NCBI RefSeq assembly: GCF_007858445.1
Contig: NZ_VIGV01000001.1
Coordinates: 1-64,000, forward strand
Direction: 5' to 3'
Source: Tsukamurella sputi
GTDB taxonomy: Bacteria; Actinomycetota; Actinomycetes; Mycobacteriales; Mycobacteriaceae
DNA: 64,000 nucleotides
Below the pieces are notes generated by a model. The model was not told where the DNA came from. It searched no databases and saw only the letters and a program-made list of their open reading frames with translations. Below, piece after piece: positions 24,248 to 33,766 of this stretch. Each line of letters opens with the position of its first letter. The first letter of the stretch is position 1. Made by a program: the position numbers and the translations under genes.

Positions 24248-25677
24248 TAGCCCACGGACCCTTCCATCTGAAGCTCGATCAGGCGGTTCAGCTCGAGCGC
24301 GTACTCCATCGGCAGCTCCTTGGCGATGGGCTCGACGAAGCCGCGCACCACCATGGCCATGGCCTCGTCCTCCGTGAGGCCGCGGCTCATCAGGTAGAAG
24401 AGCTGATCGTCCGAGACCTTGGAGACGGTGGCCTCGTGGCCCATCGTCACGTCGTCCTCACGGATGTCCACGTACGGGTACGTGTCCGAGCGGGAGATGG
24501 TGTCGACCAGCAGCGCATCGCACTTGACGGTGGACTTGCTGCCGTGCGCGCCCTTGTTGATCTGGATCAGGCCGCGGTAGCTGGCCCGGCCGCCGCCGCG
24601 GGCGACCGACTTGCTGACGATGTTGCTCGAGGTGTTCGGCGCGAAGTGCACCATCTTCGAGCCCGTGTCCTGGTGCTGGCCCTCGCCGGCGAAGGCCACG
24701 GAGAGCACCTCGCCCTTGGCGTGCTCGCCCATCATCCACACGGCCGGGTACTTCATGGTGACCTTGGAGCCGATGTTGCCGTCGATCCACTCCATGGTGG
24801 CGCCGGCCTCGGCCTTGGCGCGCTTGGTGACCAGGTTGTAGACGTTGTTCGACCAGTTCTGGATGGTCGTGTAGCGGCACCGGCCGCCCTTCTTGACGAT
24901 GATCTCGACGACCGCGGAGTGCAGCGAGTCCGACTTGTAGATCGGCGCGGTGCAGCCCTCGACGTAGTGCACGTAGGCGTCCTCGTCGACGATGATCAGC
25001 GTGCGCTCGAACTGGCCCATGTTCTCGGTGTTGATCCGGAAGTAGGCCTGCAGCGGGATGTCCACGTGGACGCCCTTGGGCACGTAGATGAACGAGCCGC
25101 CCGACCACACGGCCGTGTTCAGCGCGGAGAACTTGTTGTCGCCCGCGGGGATCACCGAGCCGAAGTACTCCTCGAAGAGCTCCGGGTGCTCACGCAGACC
25201 GGTGTCGGTGTCCATGAAGATGACACCCTTCTCCTCCAGGTCGGCGCGGATCGAGTGGTAGACGACCTCGGACTCGTACTGCGCGGCCACGCCGGCGACG
25301 AGGCGCTGCTTCTCCGCCTCGGGGATGCCGAGCTTGTCGTAGGTGTTCTTGATGTCCTCGGGCAGGTCCTCCCAGGACTCGGCCTGCTTCTCCGAGGAGC
25401 GCACGAAGTACTTGATGTTGTCGAAGTCGATGCCGTCGAGGTCACTGCCCCAGGAGGGCATCGGCTTCTTCTCGAAGATGCTCAGAGCCTTGAGGCGCTG
25501 GTTCAGCATCCACTCCGACTCGTTCTTCTTCGCGGAGATGTCGGCGACCACGGCCTCGGAGAGGCCGCGCTGCGCCGAGGCGCCGGCGGCGTCGGAATCG
25601 TGCCAGCCGTAGCCGTAGGTTCCCAGGGACGCAATGGTCTCCTCCTGGGACAGCGGGCCGTTCTCGACCGTTGTCAT
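24247..25677 (-). CDS. sufB: Fe-S assembly protein SufB
   Basis: A 476-aa scaffold subunit of SufBCD on which the nascent cluster is built. The conserved blocks [20 protein letters not shown] and [20 protein letters not shown] are present, and the protein is continuous: there is no intein, unlike the M. tuberculosis homologue. It overlaps sufR by 4 nt at its start and sufD by 1 nt at its end. Confidence 0.96.
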   Translation of the reverse strand: MTTVENGPLSQEETIASLGTYGYGWHDSDAAGASAQRGLSEAVVADISAKKNESEWMLNQRLKALSIFEKKPMPSWGSDLDGIDFDNIKYFVRSSEKQAESWEDLPEDIKNTYDKLGIPEAEKQRLVAGVAAQYESEVVYHSIRADLEEKGVIFMDTDTGLREHPELFEEYFGSVIPAGDNKFSALNTAVWSGGSFIYVPKGVHVDIPLQAYFRINTENMGQFERTLIIVDEDAYVHYVEGCTAPIYKSDSLHSAVVEIIVKKGGRCRYTTIQNWSNNVYNLVTKRAKAEAGATMEWIDGNIGSKVTMKYPAVWMMGEHAKGEVLSVAFAGEGQHQDTGSKMVHFAPNTSSNIVSKSVARGGGRASYRGLIQINKGAHGSKSTVKCDALLVDTISRSDTYPYVDIREDDVTMGHEATVSKVSDDQLFYLMSRGLTEDEAMAMVVRGFVEPIAKELPMEYALELNRLIELQMEGSVG

Positions 25678-26363
25678 CGAAGCTCCTTAGCGGGTTGCTT
25701 GCGGACCACGCGCTCGAGGGGCACGTGGGTGGTGCATGCGCGGTCACCATTGGCGATGGTGGCCAGACGCTGTACATGAGTTCCCAACGCCTGCTCGATC
25801 GCCGAAATTTCGGCCTCGCACAGTTCGGGGAACTCGGCTGCGACCTCCGACACCGGGCAGTGGTGCTGGCAGATCTGGACGCCGTTGCCCACTTCCCGGG
25901 CATCGGCGGAGAATCCGGCGTCCGAGAGGGCCGCCGCGATCCTACGGGCACCGTTCACCGGGTCCGTGGACTCGGGGTCGACGGTGACCGCACCGATGGC
26001 CTGCTCGGCCCGGCGCCGCGCGAAGGTGCGCACCGCCTCCTCGCCGCCGACCTCGCGCAGGGCACGCAGTGCGTCGACCGCCAGGGCGTCGTACCCCTGG
26101 CCGAGGCGGCGCCGCCCGGAGGGCGTGAGCAGGAACTTCTTCGCGGGACGTCCCCGCCCACGGCCGCCCAGGCCCGACGGTGGCGCCACCGTCACGTCGC
26201 CCGCCTCGAGCAGATTGTCGAGGTGGCGGCGGACGGCGGTGGTCGTGATCCCCAGGGCCTCGCCGATATCGGCCGCGGTGGCCTGGCCCCGGTTCATGAG
26301 CAGCCCGACCACGGCGTCACGGGTGTCCCCGTCACGCTGCGCTTCGTGCTGCTCGTTTTTCAC
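25674..26363 (-). CDS. sufR: SufR-type Fe-S sensing repressor
   Basis: A 229-aa (from GTG 26363) DeoR/ArsR-like winged-helix regulator that represses the suf operon when its own Fe-S cluster is loaded. The HTH is [20 protein letters not shown] followed by [19 protein letters not shown]-terminal cysteines for the cluster are in [17 protein letters not shown] and RACTTH. A TTG at 26402 could extend it by 13 residues, but that would place the promoter-like inverted repeat inside the gene. It leads the operon and overlaps sufB by 4 nt. Confidence 0.88.
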   Translation of the reverse strand: MKNEQHEAQRDGDTRDAVVGLLMNRGQATAADIGEALGITTTAVRRHLDNLLEAGDVTVAPPSGLGGRGRGRPAKKFLLTPSGRRRLGQGYDALAVDALRALREVGGEEAVRTFARRRAEQAIGAVTVDPESTDPVNGARRIAAALSDAGFSADAREVGNGVQICQHHCPVSEVAAEFPELCEAEISAIEQALGTHVQRLATIANGDRACTTHVPLERVVRKQPAKELR

Positions 26364-26375
26364 AACACGATTGTT
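26364..26375. promoter_or_regulatory. Candidate SufR operator
   Basis: AACA-CGAT-TGTT directly abuts the GTG proposed for sufR, in an AT-rich stretch. A short dyad at the promoter of an operon headed by its own repressor is the expected place for autoregulation. Confidence 0.45.
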
Positions 26376-26409
26376 TCTTAATTCGCCCGGCACTTCCAGC
26401 AAGGTCAGG

Positions 26410-27465
26410 CTAAGCTGAGCCCTCGCCGACCGATCGACCGTCGGGCGTGAGCCGTCGTCCGAGGTGCTTGATGGTGCGCAGGACCAGCGATCGGTCGACG
26501 ATCGCTACGTCGGCGTCCGACTGTTCGATCACGGCCTCGACCCGCGCGACGTCGTCGAGGCCCGCCAGCCACATGGCAAGCACGATGTTGGACGTCCCGA
26601 TCGACGTTGCGAGGAGCCGCACGTCCCGCAGCGTCGCGAGCCGGCGCAGCACGCGGTCGGTCGACCGCGCCGGCGAGCGCAGGAAGAACCACGCGTAGAC
26701 CGGACGTTCCGAGTAGCGCCGCGCCACCTCCGTGCGGACCACGATCCCCTCCGCAGCCAGGACGGTATTGAGCGACGCGCGCGCCCGGTCGACGCCGATC
26801 CCGGCACGCGCGGCGAGGTCGGTGGCGCGGATCCGGCCGTCGGCGGCGAGCGCCGCGAGCACCCCGTCGAACTCCTCCCCCGACAGCGCCGCCCGCTGTC
26901 GGCCCGACGGACGCGGTATCGCCTCCAGCGCGGCCAGCTCCGGCTCACCGAGCATCCGTAGCCGCCACGACCTGGCATCGGAGGCGATCGACGTGACGAC
27001 GTGGGTGCGCGAGCTCATCACGCCCTGCACGGCACCGAGACGATCGAGGAGGTACTCGCCCAGACGGTCGTCCCCCTCGACCGCGACCGTGATCACCAAG
27101 TCACGCCCGCCCGCCGTGACGTCGATCGTGATCGCCTCGACGTCGCCCGCCAGGTCGCGCGCGACTTCGAGGGTCCGGCCGGGCGCACACGACAACTCGA
27201 CCAGCGCGACCACCGTGCGACGGGTGAAGCGGTACGCCGTGACCCACGCGTACCCGTCCTCGCGCAGGCGCGCCCAACGCCGCGCCGCGGTGACCGGATC
27301 GCACCCCAGGACCGCACCGATCCGCGACCACGGGGCACGGGGAACGACCTGGAGCGCGTGGACAAGGCGCAGGTCCTCGGTGCTCAGGCCGTCGCGATCC
27401 GGGACCGTGCCCTGGATCACTTCCGCGCTCGAAATCGGACCGACCACCGGTGAACCTGCGTTCAT
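26410..27465 (-). CDS. Tandem Lrp/AsnC-type regulator
   Basis: A 351-aa protein that contains two AsnC/Lrp units. The first HTH covers LSTEDLRLVHALQVVPRAPWSRIGAVLGCDP, followed by a ligand/effector-like domain. The second HTH covers LSGEEFDGVLAALAADGRIRATDLAARAGI, followed by a second domain ending near RSLVLRTIKHLGR. Single-copy AsnC proteins are about 150 aa. The ATG at 27465 is used, as the longer frame adds non-conserved residues. It is divergent (96 bp) from the DUF3100/M20 pair, which it probably controls. Confidence 0.85.
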   Translation of the reverse strand: MNAGSPVVGPISSAEVIQGTVPDRDGLSTEDLRLVHALQVVPRAPWSRIGAVLGCDPVTAARRWARLREDGYAWVTAYRFTRRTVVALVELSCAPGRTLEVARDLAGDVEAITIDVTAGGRDLVITVAVEGDDRLGEYLLDRLGAVQGVMSSRTHVVTSIASDARSWRLRMLGEPELAALEAIPRPSGRQRAALSGEEFDGVLAALAADGRIRATDLAARAGIGVDRARASLNTVLAAEGIVVRTEVARRYSERPVYAWFFLRSPARSTDRVLRRLATLRDVRLLATSIGTSNIVLAMWLAGLDDVARVEAVIEQSDADVAIVDRSLVLRTIKHLGRRLTPDGRSVGEGSA

Positions 27466-27561
27466 AAGCCTATTTTCACGGCTTTCCTGCGTACATGGAT
27501 CGGATTCGTCCGAACCCCGGAACATCGTCTCCACCCTTCAGCCCCACCTGAAAGAACATCC

Positions 27562-28911
27562 ATGGCACAGGCACAGCCGAGCACCACGATCCCGTCCGAG
27601 CCGCGCACCGGGTTCACCGCGCGGGACCTGTGGCTCCCCACCCTCGCGGCCCTAATCATCACTGCGGTCTTCCAGTTCATCGGGCCGTGGACCATCAGCC
27701 TCGGATTCGCGAAGATGACCGTCTATCCCATGGTGTGGGGCCTGATCGCGGGCGCGCTCGTCTCCGCGCAGCGACTCGCCCCGTTCACGCCCCGGATGTG
27801 GAAGGTCTCCGACCGTCTGATGGCCACCGCCGTCGCGATGCTGGTCACGCTGTTGGGCTTCACCATCGGACCGAACCTCCCCACACTGGCGAAGGCCGGC
27901 CCCGCCCTGCTGCTGCAGGAAGTCGGGCACCTGTTCGGCACCATCGCCCTGGCGCTGCCGATCGCGGTGCTGCTGCGCATGGGCCGGGCGACCGTCGGCG
28001 CCACCTTCGCGATCGACCGCGAGGCGAGCTTCGCGATCGTCGGCGGCAAGTACGGGACGGATTCGGAGGAGTACCGGGGCGTGATGTCGATGTACGTCTT
28101 CGGGACGATGTTCGGCGCCGTCGTCGTCGCGCTCGCGGCATCGACGGTGACCTCGTTGAACGTCTTCGACCCGCAGGCCCTGGCCATGGGAGTCGGCGTG
28201 GGCTCCACCTCGATGATGGCCGCCGGCCTCGCCGCGATCACCTCCGCGCATCCCGAGATGGCCGATCAGGTCAAGGCGCTCGCCACCACGTCGAACATGA
28301 TCACGATGATCCTGGGCACCTACGTCGGCGTGTGGATCGCCCTCCCGCTGGCCGACAAGGTCTACCGCCTCCTGACCCGCAAGCGCCCCGACCACGCGGC
28401 GAAGGTCGCCGCCGAGGTGGCCGCCGCCCGCGAGGCTGGTGCCCCCATCCAGGCCGAATCGACCGACGTCGCCGTGAACGTCCCGCTCAAGGTCGCGATG
28501 CCGATCATCCTCGTCCTCGGCATTGTCACCGCCACCGTCGCGGCGAACCGATTCGACCCGCAGATCCTGCTCGGTTACACGCTGGTCGCCGTCGTCACGA
28601 TGGCGGCGATCGGACTGGGCAGGGCCGCACGCGACCGGATCCCGATGATCATCTGGGCCAGCCTGATCGGCACCGCGTTGTCCAGCCCGTGGTCGCCGGT
28701 CCAACAGATCGTCGTACGGGCCGGTGCGTCGATCAGCTTTCTCTCGCTGTGCTGCGTCGTACTGACCTTCGGCGGCCTCGCGATGGCGCAGAACCTCCCC
28801 GCGCTGCGCCGGATCGGCTGGCGGATCGTCCCCGTCGGCACCGTCGCCATCATCGCCTCCTTCCTCCTCGCCACCGTCATCGCCGAGTTCGCTCTCGGCC
28901 TGTGGCACTGA
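27562..28911 (+). CDS. DUF3100 membrane protein
   Basis: A 449-aa integral membrane protein with about 11 hydrophobic helices in two halves separated by a charged cytosolic loop (residues ~275-310). Conserved features include YPMVWGLIAGALVS near the N-terminus, FAIDREASFAIVGGKYGTDSEEY and the Gly/Ser-rich GVGVGSTSMMAAGLAAITSAHPE, typical of DUF3100. The family is regularly paired with M20-type amidohydrolases, as here (30-nt gap). Transport of the amide substrate or product is a reasonable inference but unproven. Confidence 0.85.
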   Translation: MAQAQPSTTIPSEPRTGFTARDLWLPTLAALIITAVFQFIGPWTISLGFAKMTVYPMVWGLIAGALVSAQRLAPFTPRMWKVSDRLMATAVAMLVTLLGFTIGPNLPTLAKAGPALLLQEVGHLFGTIALALPIAVLLRMGRATVGATFAIDREASFAIVGGKYGTDSEEYRGVMSMYVFGTMFGAVVVALAASTVTSLNVFDPQALAMGVGVGSTSMMAAGLAAITSAHPEMADQVKALATTSNMITMILGTYVGVWIALPLADKVYRLLTRKRPDHAAKVAAEVAAAREAGAPIQAESTDVAVNVPLKVAMPIILVLGIVTATVAANRFDPQILLGYTLVAVVTMAAIGLGRAARDRIPMIIWASLIGTALSSPWSPVQQIVVRAGASISFLSLCCVVLTFGGLAMAQNLPALRRIGWRIVPVGTVAIIASFLLATVIAEFALGLWH

Positions 28912-28940
28912 CCCGGACACGCCCGAAAGGACCACTCCCC

Positions 28941-30164
28941 ATGACGATCACCACCGGAGCCGACCTCCGCGCGGCCGCAGCGGACACCGTGGCCGCCGAG
29001 CGCAGCACCCTGATCGACCTCTCGCACGACCTCCACGACCACCCCGAGCTCTCCTTCGAGGAGACCCGATCGGCCGGCGTCCTCGCCGACCTCTTCGAGG
29101 GCCGCGGATTCGCCGTCGAGCGGGGTGCGTACGGCATCGAGACGGCCTTCACCGCGGTGGTGGGCACCGGGCCCGTCAACGCCGTGCTGTGCGCGGAGTA
29201 CGACGCGCTGCCCGGGCTCGGCCACGCGTGCGGACACAATGTGATCGCCGCGATCACGACCGGTGCCGCGCTGGCTCTCGCGCCGCTCACCGACGCTCTC
29301 GACATCACGCTCACGGTGCTCGGCACCCCCGCCGAGGAGCACGGCGGCGGCAAGGTCGAGCTCCTGCGCGCCGGCGCCTTCGAATCCGCGACCCTCTCGG
29401 CGATGGTGCACCCGATCAACGGCGACACCGAGGTCCCCGCGGAGGCCGTCACCATGCAGTGCGTCGACCGGTTCGACGTGGTCTTCCGCGGCCGCGCCGC
29501 GCACGCGGCCGCCGCTCCCGGCGAGGCGATCAACGCCGAGTCCGCCGCCGTGCTGGCCCAGACCGCCGTCGCCTTGTTGCGGCAGCACGTCCCGGACGGC
29601 ATGCGCCTGTCGGTCGTGAGCAATGCCGCGGGCCGGGTCACCAACATCGTGCCCGCCGAGGCCGTCCTGTCCGCCGAGGTCCGCTCGGCCGACCTGGAAC
29701 AGATGCTGGACGTCAAGCGCCGCATGCTGGCGTGCTTCGAGGGCGCCGCGATCGCGACCGGCTGCGGGTGGGAGCAGCGCCGCGCCGAACCCCGGTACCT
29801 CTCGATCACGCCCGATCTCCCGCTCGCGAAGGCCTGGAACGCGAACATCACGGCGCTCGGGCGCACGATCGCGCCGCCCGCGCACGGCCAGGGCGGATCG
29901 ACGGACATGGGCAACGTGAGCCGCGTGGTGCCCAGCATCCACCCGATCATCACCATCCCGGACGCCGCCGGTCCCCCGCACACGATCGAGTTCGCCGCAG
30001 GCGCACGGACGCCGTCCGCCGACGCCGCGGTCCTGGACGCCGCGACGGCGCTCGCGCAGACGGTCGTCGACGCCGCGACGGACACCGGGACCCGCGCGGA
30101 GCTCCTGCGCCGCCAGGCCGCGCGCACGCCGGGCTCGACGATGATCGACCAGAACGCGGACTGA
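28941..30164 (+). CDS. M20-family amidohydrolase
   Basis: A 407-aa metallo-amidohydrolase of the carboxypeptidase Ss1/aminobenzoyl-glutamate hydrolase-like group. Binuclear metal-site motifs: HDLHDHPELSFEE, AEYDALPGLGHACGHN, GTPAEEHGGGK and HPINGDTEV; a lid/dimerisation domain lies in the middle (RAAHAAAAPGEAINAESA) and a C-terminal metal motif PSIHPIITI. The ATG at 28941 has a GAAAGGA site. It likely removes an acyl or amino-acyl group from a substrate taken up through the DUF3100 protein; the identity is unknown. Confidence 0.88.
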   Translation: MTITTGADLRAAAADTVAAERSTLIDLSHDLHDHPELSFEETRSAGVLADLFEGRGFAVERGAYGIETAFTAVVGTGPVNAVLCAEYDALPGLGHACGHNVIAAITTGAALALAPLTDALDITLTVLGTPAEEHGGGKVELLRAGAFESATLSAMVHPINGDTEVPAEAVTMQCVDRFDVVFRGRAAHAAAAPGEAINAESAAVLAQTAVALLRQHVPDGMRLSVVSNAAGRVTNIVPAEAVLSAEVRSADLEQMLDVKRRMLACFEGAAIATGCGWEQRRAEPRYLSITPDLPLAKAWNANITALGRTIAPPAHGQGGSTDMGNVSRVVPSIHPIITIPDAAGPPHTIEFAAGARTPSADAAVLDAATALAQTVVDAATDTGTRAELLRRQAARTPGSTMIDQNAD

Positions 30165-30219
30165 CGCCGGACCCCGGACCGGGGCGTCATCGCGAGACGC
30201 ACCGTCTACGCTTGCGGAC

Positions 30220-32016
30220 GTGCGCGCTACCCCCTCCGTCCCCGCCCCCGTGCGCACGTTCGCGGACTACCTGGGCCTGACCAGGCCCGGGGGCGCACCG
30301 TCGAACACCTCCACGGAGGGCCCTGGCGGCACCGTGAACCGCCTGCACACCGACGAGCAGCAGTACCCGGACCTGAACCCGCAGGAGAAGCGGACCGTCC
30401 GGAGGATCGCGACCTTCGGCGGCGTCGGCGCCGTGCTCATCGCCTTCGGTGCGCTGGGCGTGGGCTCGTTCCCCGTGGTGCAGAACCCCATCGCCGGACG
30501 CCGGCTGATCGGGCTGATGTTCCGGATGCAGTCCACGGCGCTCACGGTGACCATGGTCGGCACCGCGATGCTGATGATCGCGTGGGTGCTGCTGCGCCGG
30601 TACACCATCGGCTACCTCAACCCGAACGCGCACGCCGAGCCCGCGCCGCCGCGCCGGCTCACGCGCCGCGGCTTCGACCGGATCCTCGCGTTGTGGGTGC
30701 TGCCCTTCCTGTTCGCGCCGCCGATGTTCAGCAAGGACGTCTACTCGTACCTGGCGCAGTCGGAGATCACGGCGCGCGGCCTGGACCCGTACAAGATCGG
30801 GCCCGCCGCGGCGCTGGGCATCGACCACGTCTTCACCCGCTCGGTGCCCAACATCTGGCGCGACACCCCGGCCCCGTACGGGCCGCTGTTCCTCTACATG
30901 GGTCGCGGTATCACCTGGCTCACCGGCGAGAACGTGGTCGCGGGCGTGGTCCTGCACCGAGTGCTCGCCCTCGTCGGCGTAGCGATGATCGTGTGGGCGC
31001 TCCCCCGGCTGGCCCGCCGCTGCGGCGTCAACGAGGTGGCCGCGCTCTGGCTCGGCGCAGCGAATCCGCTGGTGATCTTCCATCTCATCGCGGGCATCCA
31101 CAACGAGGCCCTGATGCTCGGCATGATGCTGGTGGGCATGGAGTGGGCGCTGCGCGCGATCGACTCCGGCCTGCCCTTCCTGCGCGGTTTCACACCTACG
31201 CGGGCGGGCGGCCTCCTCACCGCGGGCGCCGCGATGATCGCCCTGTCGGGACTGATCAAGATCACCTCGGTCCTGGCCCTGGGCTTCATCGGCATGGCCC
31301 TCGCGCGCCGCCTCGGCGGGAGCTTCCCCAACATCGGCGGACGGCTGAAGGACTGGCGGACGGCGCTCGCCGAATGGAGGCCGAACGCCGGCCGCACCAT
31401 GGTCGCGCTGGCGACCTCCGCGGGATTCCTGGTGATAGTCCTGGTGATCGTGGTGGTCGCGGTCTGCCAGACGACCGGCCTCGGCTACGGCTGGCTCGAC
31501 GCGGGCACCCTGGGCACGGCCAACAAGGTCCGCTCGTGGCTGTCCATCCCGACGGTGCTGGGCCTGGGGGCCGGCCAGGTGGGCGTGCTACTCGGACTCG
31601 GCGACCACACGACGGCGATCCTCGCGATCACCCGTCCCATCGCCGCCGCGCTCGCTGCGGTGATCGTGCTGCGCATGCTCATCGCGACCCTCTCCGGCCG
31701 GATCCACCCCGTGGGCTCGCTGGGCATCTCGTTGGCGGCGCTGGTGCTGCTGTTCCCCGTCGTCCAGCCCTGGTACCTGCTCTGGGCCATCGTCCCGCTC
31801 GCGGCGTGGGCCACCGCCCCCGGATTCCGCCTGGCAGCCGTGATCGTCTCGAGCGTGATCTCCGTGATGCTCATGCCCAACGGCGGCGAGATCGAGCCCT
31901 ACGTGATCGCCAAGGCCGGGATGTCGACGGTGGTCATCGTCGCGCTGGCCGTCTACCTGGCCTTCGAACTCCCCCGCCACCGCGAACGGCGCCGTCGCAG
32001 CGGCCGAGTAGTCTGA
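30220..32016 (+). CDS. mptB: Alpha-(1->6)-mannopyranosyltransferase MptB-like
   Basis: A 598-aa GT-C integral membrane glycosyltransferase that adds alpha-1,6 mannose from polyprenyl-phosphate-mannose during lipomannan/lipoarabinomannan core assembly. About 13 helices follow an N-terminal tail; the first extracytoplasmic loop contains FSKDVYSYLAQ with the acidic residue typical of the family, and later PYGPLFLYMGRGI. The GTG at 30220 is the first codon of the frame that lies after a TCTACGCT promoter-like element. Length and position beside an ABC pair and ctaA match mptB rather than mptA. Confidence 0.85.
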   Translation: MRATPSVPAPVRTFADYLGLTRPGGAPSNTSTEGPGGTVNRLHTDEQQYPDLNPQEKRTVRRIATFGGVGAVLIAFGALGVGSFPVVQNPIAGRRLIGLMFRMQSTALTVTMVGTAMLMIAWVLLRRYTIGYLNPNAHAEPAPPRRLTRRGFDRILALWVLPFLFAPPMFSKDVYSYLAQSEITARGLDPYKIGPAAALGIDHVFTRSVPNIWRDTPAPYGPLFLYMGRGITWLTGENVVAGVVLHRVLALVGVAMIVWALPRLARRCGVNEVAALWLGAANPLVIFHLIAGIHNEALMLGMMLVGMEWALRAIDSGLPFLRGFTPTRAGGLLTAGAAMIALSGLIKITSVLALGFIGMALARRLGGSFPNIGGRLKDWRTALAEWRPNAGRTMVALATSAGFLVIVLVIVVVAVCQTTGLGYGWLDAGTLGTANKVRSWLSIPTVLGLGAGQVGVLLGLGDHTTAILAITRPIAAALAAVIVLRMLIATLSGRIHPVGSLGISLAALVLLFPVVQPWYLLWAIVPLAAWATAPGFRLAAVIVSSVISVMLMPNGGEIEPYVIAKAGMSTVVIVALAVYLAFELPRHRERRRRSGRVV

Positions 32017-32022
32017 CTTCCC

Positions 32023-32940
32023 GTGCCCGCACTGTCCGCGACCTCCGTCACCAAGCGATTCGGCGACGTCGTCGCCGTCGACGGACTCGATCTCACCGTC
32101 GAGCACGGCAGCGTTCTCGCCCTGCTCGGCCCGAACGGCGCCGGCAAGACGACCACCGTCGAACTGTGCGAGGGCTTCGACTCCCCCGACTCCGGGACCA
32201 TCGAGGTCCTGGGACTGGATCCGGTGGCCGATGCCACGCGCCTCAAGCCGCGGATCGGCGTCATGCTGCAGGGCGGCGGGGCTTACCCGGGCGCGAAGAC
32301 CGGCGAGATGCTGCGGCTCGTGGCCGCCTACGCCGCGAACCCGCTCGACCCCGACTGGCTGCTCTCCACTCTCGGCCTCACCGACGTCGTGAACGTCGGC
32401 TACCGCCGCCTGTCCGGCGGCCAGCAGCAGCGCCTCTCGTTGGCGTGCGCGCTGGTCGGCCGCCCCGAACTGGTCTTCCTCGACGAGCCGACAGCGGGTC
32501 TCGACGCGCAGGCGCGCCTGCTGGTCTGGGATCTCGTCGCCGCGCTGCGCCGCGACGGCGTCACCGTCCTGCTCACCACGCACCTGCTCGACGAGGCCGA
32601 GGCGCTCGCCGACCAGGTCGTCATCGTCGACCGGGGCCGTGCGGTGGCCACCGGCACGCCGGAGGAACTCACTCGCCGCGGCGCGGAGCACGAACTGCGC
32701 CTGACGGCACCGTCGGGCCTGGACACCGAGGCCCTCGCCGTCCGGCTGGGGACGGCGCACACGGTCTCGGTGACCGACGGTGGCTACCTGATCCGCGGAG
32801 CGGAGGTCACGCCGCGCATGGTGGCCGACGTGGCCGCGTTCTGCGCCGACGCCGATGCGCAGATCACCGACCTGCGGGTGGGGACGCGGACCCTGCAGGA
32901 CGTCTTCCTCGATCTGACCGGCCGCGACCTGAGGGGATGA
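32023..32940 (+). CDS. ABC transporter ATP-binding protein
   Basis: A 305-aa cytosolic ATPase of a two-component ABC exporter. Walker A is GPNGAGKTT, the signature is RLSGGQQQRL, Walker B is LVFLDEPTAGLD, and the switch His sits in LLTTHLLDEAEAL. The last ~80 residues are a C-terminal domain typical of the DrrA-like group. The GTG start is 6 nt after the mptB stop, and the permease starts 1 nt after the stop. Substrate unknown; its equivalent lies in the same place in M. tuberculosis (Rv1458c). Confidence 0.9.
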   Translation: MPALSATSVTKRFGDVVAVDGLDLTVEHGSVLALLGPNGAGKTTTVELCEGFDSPDSGTIEVLGLDPVADATRLKPRIGVMLQGGGAYPGAKTGEMLRLVAAYAANPLDPDWLLSTLGLTDVVNVGYRRLSGGQQQRLSLACALVGRPELVFLDEPTAGLDAQARLLVWDLVAALRRDGVTVLLTTHLLDEAEALADQVVIVDRGRAVATGTPEELTRRGAEHELRLTAPSGLDTEALAVRLGTAHTVSVTDGGYLIRGAEVTPRMVADVAAFCADADAQITDLRVGTRTLQDVFLDLTGRDLRG

Positions 32941-32941
32941 C

Positions 32942-33727
32942 GTGACCCGAACCGAGCCCCGATTCGCCCCCGGCACCTTCCTGCCGAACCCCGAGGCGGC
33001 CCGCCCCTCGGCGATGCTGACGGCGCAGACCCGGATGGAGCTCACCCTCCTGCTGCGCAACGGCGAGCAACTGCTGCTCACCATGTTCATCCCGGTCGCC
33101 CTGCTCATCGGCTTCGCCCTCCTGCCCATCGGCGGCGATGCGACACGGATCGACGCCCTCGTCCCGGCCGTCATGGCAGTGGCCGTGATGTCGACGGCGT
33201 TCACCGGCCAGGCGATCGCCGTCGGCTTCGACCGGCGGTACGGCGCGCTCAAGCGGCTCGGCGCGACCCCGCTGCCCCGCTGGGGCGTCATCGGCGGCAA
33301 GACCCTCGCCGTGGTGCTGGTGGTGATCCTGCAGGCCGTGATCATCGGCGGTATCGGGCTCGCCCTGGGCTGGCGTCCGGACCCCGTCGGGCTGGTGCTG
33401 TGGGCGCCGATCCTCGCGCTCGGGGTCTTCGCCTTCGCCTCGCTCGGCCTGCTGCTCGGCGGCACGCTCAAGGCCGAGGTCGTGCTCGCGCTGGCGAACC
33501 TGTTGTGGTTCGTCATGGGCGCGATCGCCTCGCTCGTCGTGGTCCGCGAGCACGTGCCGGACGCCGTGCTGGTGATCGCGCGACTGTCCCCGTCGGGCGC
33601 GCTGACCGAGGCGCTGACCCGTGCAGCGGCCTCCGGCGCCGTCGACTGGCTCGGCCTGGCGGTGCTCGCCGCGTGGGGGGTCGTCGGCTCCGCCGCGGCC
33701 GTGCGGCTGTTCCGTTTCACCGGTTAG
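32942..33727 (+). CDS. ABC-2 type transporter permease
   Basis: A 261-aa membrane protein with about six helices, the partner of the ATPase encoded just upstream. The N-terminal helix is followed by the cytosolic GFDRRYGALKRLGATPLPRW coupling helix typical of DrrB-like permeases. The start is GTG at 32942. Its equivalent lies in the same position in M. tuberculosis (Rv1457c). Export of a lipid or glycolipid connected with MptB is possible but unsupported. Confidence 0.88.
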   Translation: MTRTEPRFAPGTFLPNPEAARPSAMLTAQTRMELTLLLRNGEQLLLTMFIPVALLIGFALLPIGGDATRIDALVPAVMAVAVMSTAFTGQAIAVGFDRRYGALKRLGATPLPRWGVIGGKTLAVVLVVILQAVIIGGIGLALGWRPDPVGLVLWAPILALGVFAFASLGLLLGGTLKAEVVLALANLLWFVMGAIASLVVVREHVPDAVLVIARLSPSGALTEALTRAAASGAVDWLGLAVLAAWGVVGSAAAVRLFRFTG

Positions 33728-33766
33728 CCACTACAGCTCGTAGTAGCCGCTGGCGCCCCACGTACG

